Positions 26,061-33,892 of a DNA stretch of 64,000 nucleotides are shown here, piece after piece. This DNA comes from Methylobacterium hispanicum. Lineage in GTDB: Bacteria; Pseudomonadota; Alphaproteobacteria; Rhizobiales; Beijerinckiaceae. Within the stretch, counting starts at the first letter, position 1; every line of letters begins with the position of its first letter. The DNA lies in the NCBI RefSeq assembly GCF_022179285.1, contig NZ_BPQO01000003.1, forward strand, positions 1 through 64,000, written 5' to 3'. The translations under genes and the position numbers were made by a program. The notes under the pieces were generated by a model. It saw nothing but the letters and a program-made list of their open reading frames with translations, did not search any database and was not told the DNA's origin.

Positions 26061-27455
26061 ATGGCCACGCTCGAACCCGCGTCCCGCGACGCGCCCCGTC
26101 CCGCGCCCCCGCCCGTGACCCTGGGGCAGGCCGTCCCGGTCTGGGCGCGCGTCGCCGCCCTCTCCTTCGGCGGACCGGCCGGCCAGATCGCGGTGATGCA
26201 CCGGGTGCTCGTCGAGGAGCGGCGCTGGATCTCGGAGGCGCGCTTCCTGCACGCGCTGAACTTCTGCACGCTGCTGCCGGGGCCGGAGGCGCAGCAGCTC
26301 GCCACCTATGTGGGCTGGCTGATGCACGGCGCGCGCGGCGGGCTCGTCGCGGGCGGGCTGTTCGTGCTGCCTGGCCTCGTCGCCATCATGGCCTTGAGCT
26401 GGATCTACGTGCTCTACGGGCAGGCCGGGCCGGTCGCCGGACTGTTCTTCGGGCTGAAGGCGGCGGTGCTGGCGGTGGTGGCGGAGGCGGTGCTGCGCAT
26501 CGGCCGCCGGGCGCTGCGCGGCCCTGCCCTGGCTGGGCTGGCCGCCGCCGCCTTCGCGGCGCTCTTCCTCCTCGACGTGCCCTTCCCGCTCGTCGTGCTG
26601 GCGGCCGGGATCCTCGGCTATCTGGGCACCCGGACCGGGTTGATGGCCTTCCGCGGCGGCGGCCACGGGGAGGCCGCGCCCGACGCGGGCGGACCCTACC
26701 TGCTCGGCGACGGTGCGACCCCGCGGGAGCGCGTCGCGCCCGGCCGGACGCTGCGCGTGGTGGCGGCCTGGGGCGCGGCCTGGCTCGTGCCGGTCGCCGC
26801 CATCCTCCTCGCGCTCGGGCCCGGCGACGTGTTCGGCCAGATCGCGCTGTTCTTCTCCAAGATGGCGCTGGTGACCTTCGGGGGCGCCTACGCGGTGCTC
26901 TCCTACGTCGCCCAGCAGGCGGTGGAGCATTACGGCTGGCTGAGGCCCGGCGAGATGCTGGACGGGCTCGGCATGGCCGAGACCACGCCCGGCCCGCTCA
27001 TCATGGTCACGCAGTTCGTAGGCTTCCTCGCCGCCTACCGGGCGCCGGGCGCGCTGCCGCCGCTGCTGGCCGGCACGCTCGGGGGCCTGCTCACCACCTG
27101 GGTCACCTTCGCGCCCTGCTTTCTCTGGATCTTCGCGGGCGCCCCTTACGTCGAGCGCCTGCGCGGCAACCGGGCGCTCTCGGGCGCGCTCGCGGCCATC
27201 ACCGCGGCGGTGGTGGGGGTGATCCTCAACCTCGCGGTCTGGTTCGCCCTGCACACGCTGTTCGGCGCGCTACGCGCGGTCCGCCTCGGGCCCCTGCGGC
27301 TCGACCTGCCGGTCTGGTCGAGCCTCGATCCCTACGCCCTGGCGCTGGCGCTGGCCGCGATGCTCGCCCTGTTCCGCTTCAAGCTCGGGGTGCCAACGGT
27401 GCTCGCCGCCTGCGCCGCGGCCGGCCTTGCCCTGCGGGTCCTCGGACTGGTCTGA
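26061..27455 (+). CDS. chrA: Chromate transporter ChrA
   Basis: This 464-residue inner-membrane CHR protein exports chromate. It has two homologous halves: 'ALSFGGPAGQIAVMHRVLVEERRWISEARFLHALNFCTLLPGPEAQQLATYVGWLMHG' at the N-terminus, and 'KMALVTFGGAYAVLSYVAQQAVEHYGWL...GLGMAETTPGPLIMVTQFVGFLAAY' in the second half. The FGGP and PGP motifs of both halves are intact. ATG 26061 is chosen because the open frame upstream is Arg-rich and unsupported. It is divergent from tatA. No ChrB is adjacent. Confidence 0.9.
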   Translation: MATLEPASRDAPRPAPPPVTLGQAVPVWARVAALSFGGPAGQIAVMHRVLVEERRWISEARFLHALNFCTLLPGPEAQQLATYVGWLMHGARGGLVAGGLFVLPGLVAIMALSWIYVLYGQAGPVAGLFFGLKAAVLAVVAEAVLRIGRRALRGPALAGLAAAAFAALFLLDVPFPLVVLAAGILGYLGTRTGLMAFRGGGHGEAAPDAGGPYLLGDGATPRERVAPGRTLRVVAAWGAAWLVPVAAILLALGPGDVFGQIALFFSKMALVTFGGAYAVLSYVAQQAVEHYGWLRPGEMLDGLGMAETTPGPLIMVTQFVGFLAAYRAPGALPPLLAGTLGGLLTTWVTFAPCFLWIFAGAPYVERLRGNRALSGALAAITAAVVGVILNLAVWFALHTLFGALRAVRLGPLRLDLPVWSSLDPYALALALAAMLALFRFKLGVPTVLAACAAAGLALRVLGLV

Positions 27456-27600
27456 TCCCGGGATCCCGAAGGGTGGACCACCCTTCGGCGGGGTTCGGGG
27501 CGGCGCCCCGCAATCGGCTTCGCCGAACGACCAGGGCCAGAATCGGGACCCTTGCCTGGACCCGCGAGAGGTCTCGACCTCTCGACTCCGGGACGGGCCG
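27456..27600. repeat. Intergenic palindromic repeat, family B-related
   Basis: This gap between convergent chrA and the cytochrome gene holds AAGGGTGG/CCACCCTT, GGGGCGGCGCCCC, and GAGAGGTCGAGACCTCTC-like pairs. The general build (several G+C-rich hairpins ending near 'GGACCCGCGAGAGG') is close to the copy at 1426-1585. No gene is seen. Confidence 0.55.
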
Positions 27601-27601
27601 C

Positions 27602-28168
27602 TCAGCGGTGCGCGAGGTAGTAGGACAGGGCCGTGATGTCGTCCTCCGACAGGCCCTGCGCCACCTCGTTCATTGCCGGATCGTAGCCGGCCCGGGCGCC
27701 CGACTTGTAGGCGCGCAAGGTCGCCAGCAGGTAGTCCTCGCGCTGGGCGCCGACGCGCGGGATCTGGTCCTGGCCGGCGAGATCCGCCCCGTGGCAGGAG
27801 CCGCACTGGTGCTTGGCGGCGAGCGCCCTGGCCGCCTCCATCCGGGCCGGGTCGGGATTCGGCTCCGGCTTCGGCGCCGGCAGCTTGGCGACCGCATCGC
27901 CCAGCGTGCGCAGGTCGTCGTCCGAGAGCCCCTCGGCCATCGCGTTCATCGGGTCGGCGACCCGCTGCCGCTCGCGGAACAGGTAGAGCTGCGTGACGAC
28001 GTAGTCCGCCGGCATCGCGCCGAGCGAGGGCACGCCGGGATTGGCCGAGGTTCCGCTCTCGCCGTGGCAGGCAAGGCAGGCCGGCAGCCGCTCGGCCGCG
28101 CTCTCGGCGTTGGCCGGCGCGGTGAGGAGGGCGAGGAGGCAGAGGGCGGACGGCGCGAGAGGGCGCAT
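27602..28168 (-). CDS. Di-haem cytochrome c (c553/c4-like)
   Basis: This 188-residue periplasmic protein has a signal peptide (residues 1-21, ending ANA-E) and two class I haem c sites: CLACH at about residue 31 and CGSCH at about residue 121. Each half ends with a methionine ligand region ('DPMNAMAEGLSDDDLRTLGDAVA', 'PAMNEVAQGLSEDDITALSYYLA'). It lies 83 bases downstream of a PQQ-type dehydrogenase on the same strand, so it is a plausible electron acceptor for it. Confidence 0.87.
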   Translation of the reverse strand: MRPLAPSALCLLALLTAPANAESAAERLPACLACHGESGTSANPGVPSLGAMPADYVVTQLYLFRERQRVADPMNAMAEGLSDDDLRTLGDAVAKLPAPKPEPNPDPARMEAARALAAKHQCGSCHGADLAGQDQIPRVGAQREDYLLATLRAYKSGARAGYDPAMNEVAQGLSEDDITALSYYLAHR

Positions 28169-28208
28169 GGGTCAGGGTCCTGTGTTGATGCGGCGGCGTC
28201 GCCTCGTC

Positions 28209-28242
28209 GCGCTCCCTCCCCCGCAGAGGGGGGAGGGAGCGC
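28209..28242. repeat. Family A palindrome
   Basis: Arms GCGCTCCCTCCCCC and its complement flank a short loop (GCAGAG region). It lies between the dehydrogenase gene and the downstream cytochrome gene on the same strand, so it may reduce expression of the cytochrome relative to the dehydrogenase. Confidence 0.7.
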
Positions 28243-28251
28243 GCGTGCGCC

Positions 28252-29532
28252 TCAGCGCGCCGCGCTGATGCGGTAGACCGCGCCGTTGTAGTCGTCCGAG
28301 ACGAGGAGCGCGCCGTCACGCGCCACCAGCACGTCCACGGGCCGGCCGACATAGCGGTTGTCCTGCAGGAAGCCGGTCAGGAAGGGCTCCAGGCTCGCCA
28401 TCTTGCCGTCGGTCCCGAGACGCGCCACGACCACGTCGCCGCCGAGCTTCTGCGTCTTGTTCCACGAGCCGTGGCGGGCGATGAAGATCGCGTTCCTGTA
28501 GGCCTGCGGGAACTGCTCGCCCGTGTAGAAGCGCATGCCGAGCGCCGCGGTGTGCGGCCCGAGGAGGCCCGCCGGCGCCGTGAACTCCGCGCAGGAGCGG
28601 CCCCAGCCGTATTCCGGGTCGGTGAAGTTGCCCTGGTGGCAGAACGGGTAGCCGAAATGCTGCTTGCCCGGCTCCGAAAGCACGTTCAGCTCGTCGTTCG
28701 GGATGTCCTCCGAGACCCAGTCGCGGCCGTTGTCGGTGAAGGTGAGGTTCTTCGTCTGCGGGTTCCAGTCGAAGCCCACCGTGTTGCGCACGCCGCGGGC
28801 CACCACCTCGACGTTCTTGCCGTCGAGGTCCATCCGGCGGATCTGGGCGTGGGTGTCGGGCGGGTTCAGGATGTTGCCCGGCGCGCCCACCGGCACGTAG
28901 AGCTTCTCGTCCGGCCCGATCGCGATGAACTTCCAGCCGTGCGCCTCGTCCTTCGGGAAGTCGTCGCTGACGAGGACGGGCTTGCCCGGCGCGTCGAGGT
29001 TGTTCTCGATGTCGTCGAAGCGCCAGATCTTCGAGAGCTCGGCGACGTAGAGCGCGCCCTTGTGGAAGACGACGCCGTTCGGCCGGTGCAGGCCGGTGGC
29101 GATCACCTTCACCTCCTGCTTCCCGTCCACGGTGCGCACGGCGTAGACCCGGTCGAGCGAGCGGGTGCCGACGAAGAGCGTGCCCTTGTCGCCCTGCGCC
29201 AGCGAGCGGGCGTTGGCGAGCCCGCTGGCATAGACCTCGATCTTGAAGCCGTCCGGCACCTTCAGCTTGTCGAGGGGCAGGCGGGCGGCCGGCGTCGGCA
29301 GCGGCGGGCCGGCGATCGGGGCGAGCTTGGCGGCCTCGCCGCCCTCGGGCCGGCCGTAGAGGGCCGAGCCGCGGTCCTGGGCGGGCGCGGGGGCGGCGGC
29401 GGGCTTCGGCGCGGTGCCGTCCGTGCTGCCAGGCGTCGGCGTGCCGCTCGGCGCCTGCTGCGCCCCGGCGGGCCCGAGGGGCAGGAGCAGTCCGGCCAGA
29501 AGCAGTCCGGTCAGGCGTGCGGAACGCGGCAT
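28252..29532 (-). CDS. PQQ-dependent sorbosone/glucose dehydrogenase-like protein
   Basis: This 426-residue secreted beta-propeller has a signal peptide (AGA-Q, about residue 25) and a Pro/Ala-rich linker to ~65. The propeller carries 'GLHRPNGVVFHKGALYVAELSKIWRFDDI', 'HGWKFIAIGPDEKLYVPVGAPGN', 'ARGVRNTVGFDWNPQT', 'FTDNGRD' and 'RHGSWNKTQKLGGDVV', motifs of the soluble glucose/L-sorbosone dehydrogenase family. The conserved active-site histidine is likely in the 'HRPNG' or 'HGWKF' block. Substrate is unknown. The di-haem cytochrome gene follows and may take the electrons. Confidence 0.83.
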   Translation of the reverse strand: MPRSARLTGLLLAGLLLPLGPAGAQQAPSGTPTPGSTDGTAPKPAAAPAPAQDRGSALYGRPEGGEAAKLAPIAGPPLPTPAARLPLDKLKVPDGFKIEVYASGLANARSLAQGDKGTLFVGTRSLDRVYAVRTVDGKQEVKVIATGLHRPNGVVFHKGALYVAELSKIWRFDDIENNLDAPGKPVLVSDDFPKDEAHGWKFIAIGPDEKLYVPVGAPGNILNPPDTHAQIRRMDLDGKNVEVVARGVRNTVGFDWNPQTKNLTFTDNGRDWVSEDIPNDELNVLSEPGKQHFGYPFCHQGNFTDPEYGWGRSCAEFTAPAGLLGPHTAALGMRFYTGEQFPQAYRNAIFIARHGSWNKTQKLGGDVVVARLGTDGKMASLEPFLTGFLQDNRYVGRPVDVLVARDGALLVSDDYNGAVYRISAAR

Positions 29533-29762
29533 CGATGGCGTCTCCTCTTGTGCGGCAATGCCCGAGGCCTCCCATCCCGCGCCGGGCCTTACAACCCCAG
29601 GACTGGTAAATTCACGTCGTGATTGTGTCTCTCTGTCACCTGCGCACAGGCGAGGCGCCCCGGGCGGAGCTTGGCGGCACCGGCCGGCTCCGGCATCGTC
29701 GCGGCCGGCACAGCGGGGCGTTTCAAGGATCCGTCTAAAGATCCGCGCTGGCGTTCGGGAGG

Positions 29763-31064
29763 TTGCGCGTGGTTCTGAGACGTCTGGTGTCGGCGCTCGC
29801 CCTGGTGGGGCTCGCCTCCGCTTCCCTGGCGCAGGAGGCGCCGCAGCCCCCGCCCCAGCCGTTGCCGCGGGCTGACCCGGCCGCGATGGGCTTCTCGCCC
29901 GAGCGCCTCGCCCGCATCGGCACGGTGCTCGACCGCGAGGTGGCGGAGGGCCGGATGCCCGGCGCCGTCCTGATCATCGCCCGCGAGGGCCGGGTCGTGT
30001 TCCACGAGGCCTACGGCTTCCGCGACAAGGCGGCCGGCGCGCCGATGCCGCGGGACGCGCTGTTCAACATCGCCTCGATGACGAAGCCGATGACGGCGGT
30101 CGCGGTGCTGGGGCTGGCCGAGCGCGGCGACCTCGTCCTCGACGATCCCGTGAGCGCCTACCTGCCGGGCCGCTTCGCCGACCAGCGGGTCGCGAGCCTC
30201 GACCTCGCGGGCAAGCTCGCCGGCACGGTGCCGGCCGCGCGGCCGGTCTCGCTGCGCGACCTCCTCACCCACACCTCGGGCCTCGTCTACGGCGGGCGCG
30301 GCACCACGGAGGTGCACCGGATGCTGCCCGCCGGCAGCGTCGCGGCGGCCAAGGACCTCGACGGCGACCGGTTCCTCGACGCGCTCCAGGCCGCGCCCCT
30401 GCTGCACCAGCCGGGCACGGTCTGGGATTACGGCTTCGGCCTCGACGTCGCCGGCCTCGTGGTCGAGCGCCTGACCGGCCGCACGCTCGACGCCTACCTC
30501 GCCGAGACCGTGTTCGGCCCGCTCGGCATGCGCGACACCGGCTTCGTGATCCCGCCCGGATCCGCGGACCGCTACGCCCGCGCGCTCCCCGAGGATCCGG
30601 CGACCGGCAAGCCGCAGGTTCTGGAGCCCGACGCGACCCGGCCGACCCGGTTCGCCTGCGGCGGCGGCTGCGCCGTGTCGAGCGCGGAGGATTACCTGCG
30701 CTTCGCCCTGGCGCTGATGAACGAGGGCGAGCTCGGCGGGCGCCGGGTCCTGAGCCCCGTCTTCACCCGCGCCATGCTCACCGACCAGCTCGGTCCCGGC
30801 GTGCGCAACCTCATCGGCAACGCCGACCCGACCCGGGCCGATTACGGCTTCGGGCTCGGGCTCGCGGTGCGCACCCGGCCCGGGGTGGTGCGGCTCCTCG
30901 GCTCGGTCGGCGACTTCTCTTGGCCGGGCTCCAGCGGCACGAACTGGTGGGTCGATCCGGGCCGCAAGCTCGCCGTGGTGTTCATGGCCCACACGCCGGG
31001 CACCGCCCGCTGGCGCTACCGCTACCTGATCAACAGCCTCGTCTATCAGGCCCTGGAGCGGTAG
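29763..31064 (+). CDS. Serine hydrolase of the beta-lactamase (class C/EstB) family
   Basis: This 433-residue exported protein has a signal peptide ending ALA-Q. The catalytic motif S-x-x-K is 'SMTK' at about residue 105. 'VWDYGFGLDVAGLVVERLTG' gives the tyrosine region, and 'GTARWRYRYLINSLVYQALE' ends the protein. Class C-type esterases, penicillin-binding-like peptidases and beta-lactamases share this fold; the sequence does not decide which. The start is TTG 29763 with GGGAGG just upstream; GTG 29769 is an alternative. Its 3' end overlaps the convergent cupin gene by 35 bases. Confidence 0.82.
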   Translation: MRVVLRRLVSALALVGLASASLAQEAPQPPPQPLPRADPAAMGFSPERLARIGTVLDREVAEGRMPGAVLIIAREGRVVFHEAYGFRDKAAGAPMPRDALFNIASMTKPMTAVAVLGLAERGDLVLDDPVSAYLPGRFADQRVASLDLAGKLAGTVPAARPVSLRDLLTHTSGLVYGGRGTTEVHRMLPAGSVAAAKDLDGDRFLDALQAAPLLHQPGTVWDYGFGLDVAGLVVERLTGRTLDAYLAETVFGPLGMRDTGFVIPPGSADRYARALPEDPATGKPQVLEPDATRPTRFACGGGCAVSSAEDYLRFALALMNEGELGGRRVLSPVFTRAMLTDQLGPGVRNLIGNADPTRADYGFGLGLAVRTRPGVVRLLGSVGDFSWPGSSGTNWWVDPGRKLAVVFMAHTPGTARWRYRYLINSLVYQALER

Positions 31065-31566
31065 GGGCCCCGTCCGGTCCCGACTCAGGGCCCGGTCGCA
31101 GCGCGTCGAGATCGGGCCGGAGCACCACGCTCTCCTGCTCGTTCGGGTCGGTGCGGGCGATCACCGCGGTGCAGGGCTCGGTCGGGCTCGGGTTGTAGGG
31201 CAGGTGCGGCACACCGGCCGGGATGTAGAAGAAATCTCCCGGCGCCATCGTGGCGTGGTGCTCCAGCCGCTCCCCGTACCAGCAGCCGGAGGTGCCGCCG
31301 AGCGCGTAGATCGCGGTCTCGTGGTCGGCGTGCAGGTGGGCCCGGGCGCGGGCGCCGGGCGGGATCGTCACGAGCTGGAGATGGATGCCCCGCGCGCCGA
31401 CGCTCTCGGCCGAGATGCCGACCGCGTAGTCGAGCCCCTGCTTGCCCGTGAAGGTCGCCCCGGCCCGGACGAGGCGGCAGCCCGGCGACCCGGACCGGGG
31501 GGCGCCGCCCCCGGGCGGGACCGCGTCCCCGGGCGCGGCGGGCGGCTCGTGCGCGATACGGTTCAT
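31030..31566 (-). CDS. Cupin-domain protein
   Basis: This 178-residue single-domain cupin has motif 1 in 'PPGARARAHLHADHETAIYALGGTSGCWYG' and motif 2 in 'MAPGDFFYIPAGVPHLPYNPS', so the three metal-binding histidines and a glutamate are present. ATG 31566 is preceded by GAGGGGAT. The reaction is unknown. The frame's last 35 bases are antisense to the end of the beta-lactamase-fold gene. The Pro/Gly-rich tail may not be folded. Confidence 0.75.
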   Translation of the reverse strand: MNRIAHEPPAAPGDAVPPGGGAPRSGSPGCRLVRAGATFTGKQGLDYAVGISAESVGARGIHLQLVTIPPGARARAHLHADHETAIYALGGTSGCWYGERLEHHATMAPGDFFYIPAGVPHLPYNPSPTEPCTAVIARTDPNEQESVVLRPDLDALRPGPESGPDGAPTAPGPDRRGC

Positions 31567-31952
31567 GATCCCCTCCTCGCGGTCCCGGGGGTGCCCCGGC
31601 GTAGGGATGATGCGCCCGTCGGCGCGTGCGGGGAAGCGGGCGCGGTCGTCGTCGGGCACGGTCGTCGTCGGGCATGGGTCCGGCAGCGGGCGTCGGCCGT
31701 GCCCGCGAGGCCTCGCGAGGCCTCGCGAGGTCGTGCCGGACGGGCGCGCGCGAAGGTGCACCGGAGGCCGGCGCATCGGGCTGAATCCGGATTTCCTCCG
31801 CGGCCAAGCTGAAACCATCGGCAGGCACGCACATTTCTTGAGGCAATCTGTCACAAGACGGAGCCTCGCGCTGGCGCGTCCGGAGGATGTGCACTCGGCT
31901 CCGGTTCGAGACCGGAAGCGGCGGGGAAGGCGTCGCTCCGGAAGGAGCTTTC
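31567..31952. other. Intergenic region with CCTCGCGAGG tandem repeats
   Basis: About 385 bases lie between divergent genes. At about 31704-31735 the palindrome CCTCGCGAGG is repeated in tandem (two full copies plus flanking part copies). GTCGTCGGGCA occurs twice at about 31647-31675. A ribosome site (GGAAGGAG) for the next gene starts at about 31939. No gene is convincing. Confidence 0.5.
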
Positions 31953-32258
31953 ATGCGCCACTGCGCCAGCCTGAGCCCGAACCGATCGAGCACCACCAGC
32001 GATCCGCGTCTGAACGGCATCGGCCACGCCCTGGAGGCGCTTTACGCGCCCGTGCTGCAGGCGGGGCTGCCGGAGGCCTGGCTGCACCTGCTGGATCGGG
32101 ACGGCGCGACGCGCGGCGGAGAGACGGAGAGAGGCGATGGGGGTGGATCGGCGGGAGAACCGGCGGGCGGGCCAGGGTCCGTCGCCCAGAATCACTCAAA
32201 CCACTATCACTCACACCGCCATCACCCACACCGCCCCGCTGGCGCTCGTCGTCGATGA
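31953..32258 (+). CDS. NepR-like anti-sigma factor protein
   Basis: This 101-residue protein follows GGAAGGAG. Its centre 'RLNGIGHALEALYAPVLQAGLPEAWLHLLDRDG' (about 25-57) matches the NepR core, which in alphaproteobacteria reads like 'IGRxLRAxYDDVVxxPxPDRFLDLLxxLD'. NepR binds the general stress sigma factor EcfG and is removed by phosphorylated PhyR. The core here lacks the usual acidic pair after the tyrosine, so binding may differ. The last ~40 residues are Gly/His-rich and overlap the next gene in another frame. No ecfG or phyR is in the window. I read this as a NepR paralogue, moderately sure. Confidence 0.6.
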   Translation: MRHCASLSPNRSSTTSDPRLNGIGHALEALYAPVLQAGLPEAWLHLLDRDGATRGGETERGDGGGSAGEPAGGPGSVAQNHSNHYHSHRHHPHRPAGARRR

Positions 32259-32640
32259 GAGCCCGGCCGCCCGGGACCGGGCCGCGCTCCTGCTGGCGGA
32301 GACCGATCTCGACCCGATCACCTGCGCCAGCGGCGAGGCGGCGGTGGCCGTGCTGCGGCGCTGCGGCGACGACGTCGCCCTGGTCCTGACCGGCGCCAGC
32401 CTGTCGGGCGTGATGGACGGCCCCCGGCTCGCGCGGGCGGTCGGCCGGCACTGGCCCGGGATCCACCTCGTGGTGGGCCGGGACGAGGCCTGCACCCTGC
32501 CCCCGGAGGCGGTGCGCCTGCACCGGCCCTGGCTGCCCCTCGACCTCCTGGTCCAGGCCCATCGGGCCGTCCGCGCGGCGCGCGGCCGGAGCCGTTCCCG
32601 GATCCCCCGCGACCGGCTCTTGGTTCGCGTCGTCGCATGA
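32137..32640 (+). CDS. Degenerate receiver-domain protein
   Basis: This 167-residue protein carries one CheY-like receiver domain (about 35-150): 'LALVVDESPAARDRAALLLAE' keeps the acidic pair, but the phospho-acceptor site reads 'LVLTGASLSGVMDGPRLA', where the aspartate expected after LT is glycine. The lysine near the C-terminus ('RLHRPWLPLDLL') is arginine. So ordinary phosphorylation is unlikely. Its N-terminus is a Thr/His repeat (ITQTTITHTAITHTA). It overlaps the NepR-like gene by about 120 bases in another frame; a later start would shorten the overlap. Confidence 0.65.
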   Translation: MGVDRRENRRAGQGPSPRITQTTITHTAITHTAPLALVVDESPAARDRAALLLAETDLDPITCASGEAAVAVLRRCGDDVALVLTGASLSGVMDGPRLARAVGRHWPGIHLVVGRDEACTLPPEAVRLHRPWLPLDLLVQAHRAVRAARGRSRSRIPRDRLLVRVVA

Positions 32641-32707
32641 TGGTGTCGGGAAACCGGCGTCCCCTTCCCCGCATCATGCGTTCGGCCCGCTCCGGGCGGC
32701 TTCCATC

Positions 32708-32929
32708 CTAGCCGCCCGCCTTCACCCGGCGGCACTCCGTCTTGAGGTAGGCGGTCCGGCCGATCTCCTCGCGCAGGTCCGTGCGGGCGATGATCTCCTG
32801 CCAGCCGCTGGTGCAGCCGAGCTCGTTGGCGACCTTCACCTTGCGCACCTCGATGGCCCGGTCGTCGGTGCACTCGGCCTGCGCGAGCCCGTTGGCGCAG
32901 ACCAGCACCACGGCGATGAAGCTGTTCAT
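32708..32929 (-). CDS. Small secreted protein, function unknown
   Basis: This 73-residue protein has a signal peptide (MNSFIAVVLVCANGLAQA) cleaved before ECTDD. Three cysteines remain in the mature part (ECTDD, LGCTSGW, TECRR). The ribosome site AGGAAGG is close to ATG 32929. No family is recognised. It stands alone between unrelated genes. Confidence 0.6.
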   Translation of the reverse strand: MNSFIAVVLVCANGLAQAECTDDRAIEVRKVKVANELGCTSGWQEIIARTDLREEIGRTAYLKTECRRVKAGG

Positions 32930-33045
32930 GGGGCCTTCCTCCCGGCCGCGTCCGTTCTCAAGGCGGCTCTTGTTCCCGGGAAGCTAGCGCCGCGGCGGTA
33001 CCGGGCGAGCGGGCGGCCCGCGGCACGCGCCCGCAGCCCTGTCCC

Positions 33046-33891
33046 TCACCCGACCTCCACGACGAGATCCGGCCTGAAGGTCCGGCCCTCGACCGGGTTC
33101 GCCACCCAGCGGCAGCGCCCGAGCCGCATGTCGTGGCCGGCGTGGAAATGGCCCGAGATCCAGAGGTCCGGGCGCTCCGCCTCGGGCAGGTCGTCCAGCA
33201 CGGTGGTGGCGTAGAAGGCCGGCACCCACCAGGGCACGCCGGGCGCCTCCCGGTAGGCGTCGGCTGCGCGCGGGCTCGCCGGGTGGTGGGTGATCGCGAC
33301 CGTGGGGCCGTCATGCGGCCGCGCCAGCCCCGCCAGCAGGTCGGCGCGCTCGGCCGCGTGGGCCCGCATCGCGTCCGCCGGCTGCCAGGGCGTGCCGTCG
33401 GCGTTGCGGATGGAGCCCAGATACTCGCGCGAGCCCGTGACCGGGTCGGTCATCCGCGCGGCGGCGTAGGCGACCGGATCCTGCGGCCGCTCGGGCGCGT
33501 CGGAACCGAGCCAGCGCCCGGCGAGCGACCAGTCGCTCCACAGGGTCGCGCCGACGAAGCGCACCCCGTCGATCACGCAGGCGCCGCCCCGCTGCAGCAG
33601 GTGGATGCGGGCCCCCGCCCCGTTCAGGCGCACGACCTCCGCCTCCAGCGCCGCCAGGAGCTGGGGCGCGGTCCGGCCGTCGCCGGTCGGGGCGTAGCGC
33701 TCGTGGTTGCCCGGCACCAGCACGACCGGGCGCCCCCGCGCGAGGTCGAGGAGGGCGGCGAGCCCGCGCTCGGGATGGCCCTCGTGGAGGTCGCCCGCGC
33801 AGGCCAGCACGTCGAAGGGGGCGGTGGGCGCCGGGATCAGCTCCGGCCGGCGCCGCTCGAGATGCAGGTCGGAGATCGGGAAGAGGCGCAT
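33046..33891 (-). CDS. Calcineurin-like metallophosphoesterase
   Basis: This 281-residue enzyme has all motifs of the family: 'SDLHLE' at the N-terminus, 'AGDLHEGH' (about 33), 'VPGNHERYA' (about 60), 'AITHHPAS' and 'GHFHAGHD'. These bind two metal ions. No signal peptide is seen. ATG 33891 is preceded by GGAGGAG; a GTG at 33912 would overlap the upstream gene. It begins one base after the transporter gene ends, so the two are coupled. Substrate is unknown. Confidence 0.85.
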   Translation of the reverse strand: MRLFPISDLHLERRRPELIPAPTAPFDVLACAGDLHEGHPERGLAALLDLARGRPVVLVPGNHERYAPTGDGRTAPQLLAALEAEVVRLNGAGARIHLLQRGGACVIDGVRFVGATLWSDWSLAGRWLGSDAPERPQDPVAYAAARMTDPVTGSREYLGSIRNADGTPWQPADAMRAHAAERADLLAGLARPHDGPTVAITHHPASPRAADAYREAPGVPWWVPAFYATTVLDDLPEAERPDLWISGHFHAGHDMRLGRCRWVANPVEGRTFRPDLVVEVG

Positions 33892-33892
33892 C

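Noticed and set aside
29763..31064. Call of an antibiotic-resistance beta-lactamase
   Set aside because: Only the general serine hydrolase fold (SMTK, YGF) can be shown. Class C-like esterases and peptidases look the same at this level, so resistance is not claimed.
31700..31735. CCTCGCGAGG tandem copies as a CRISPR-like array
   Set aside because: The copies are directly adjacent with no spacers and there are no cas genes.
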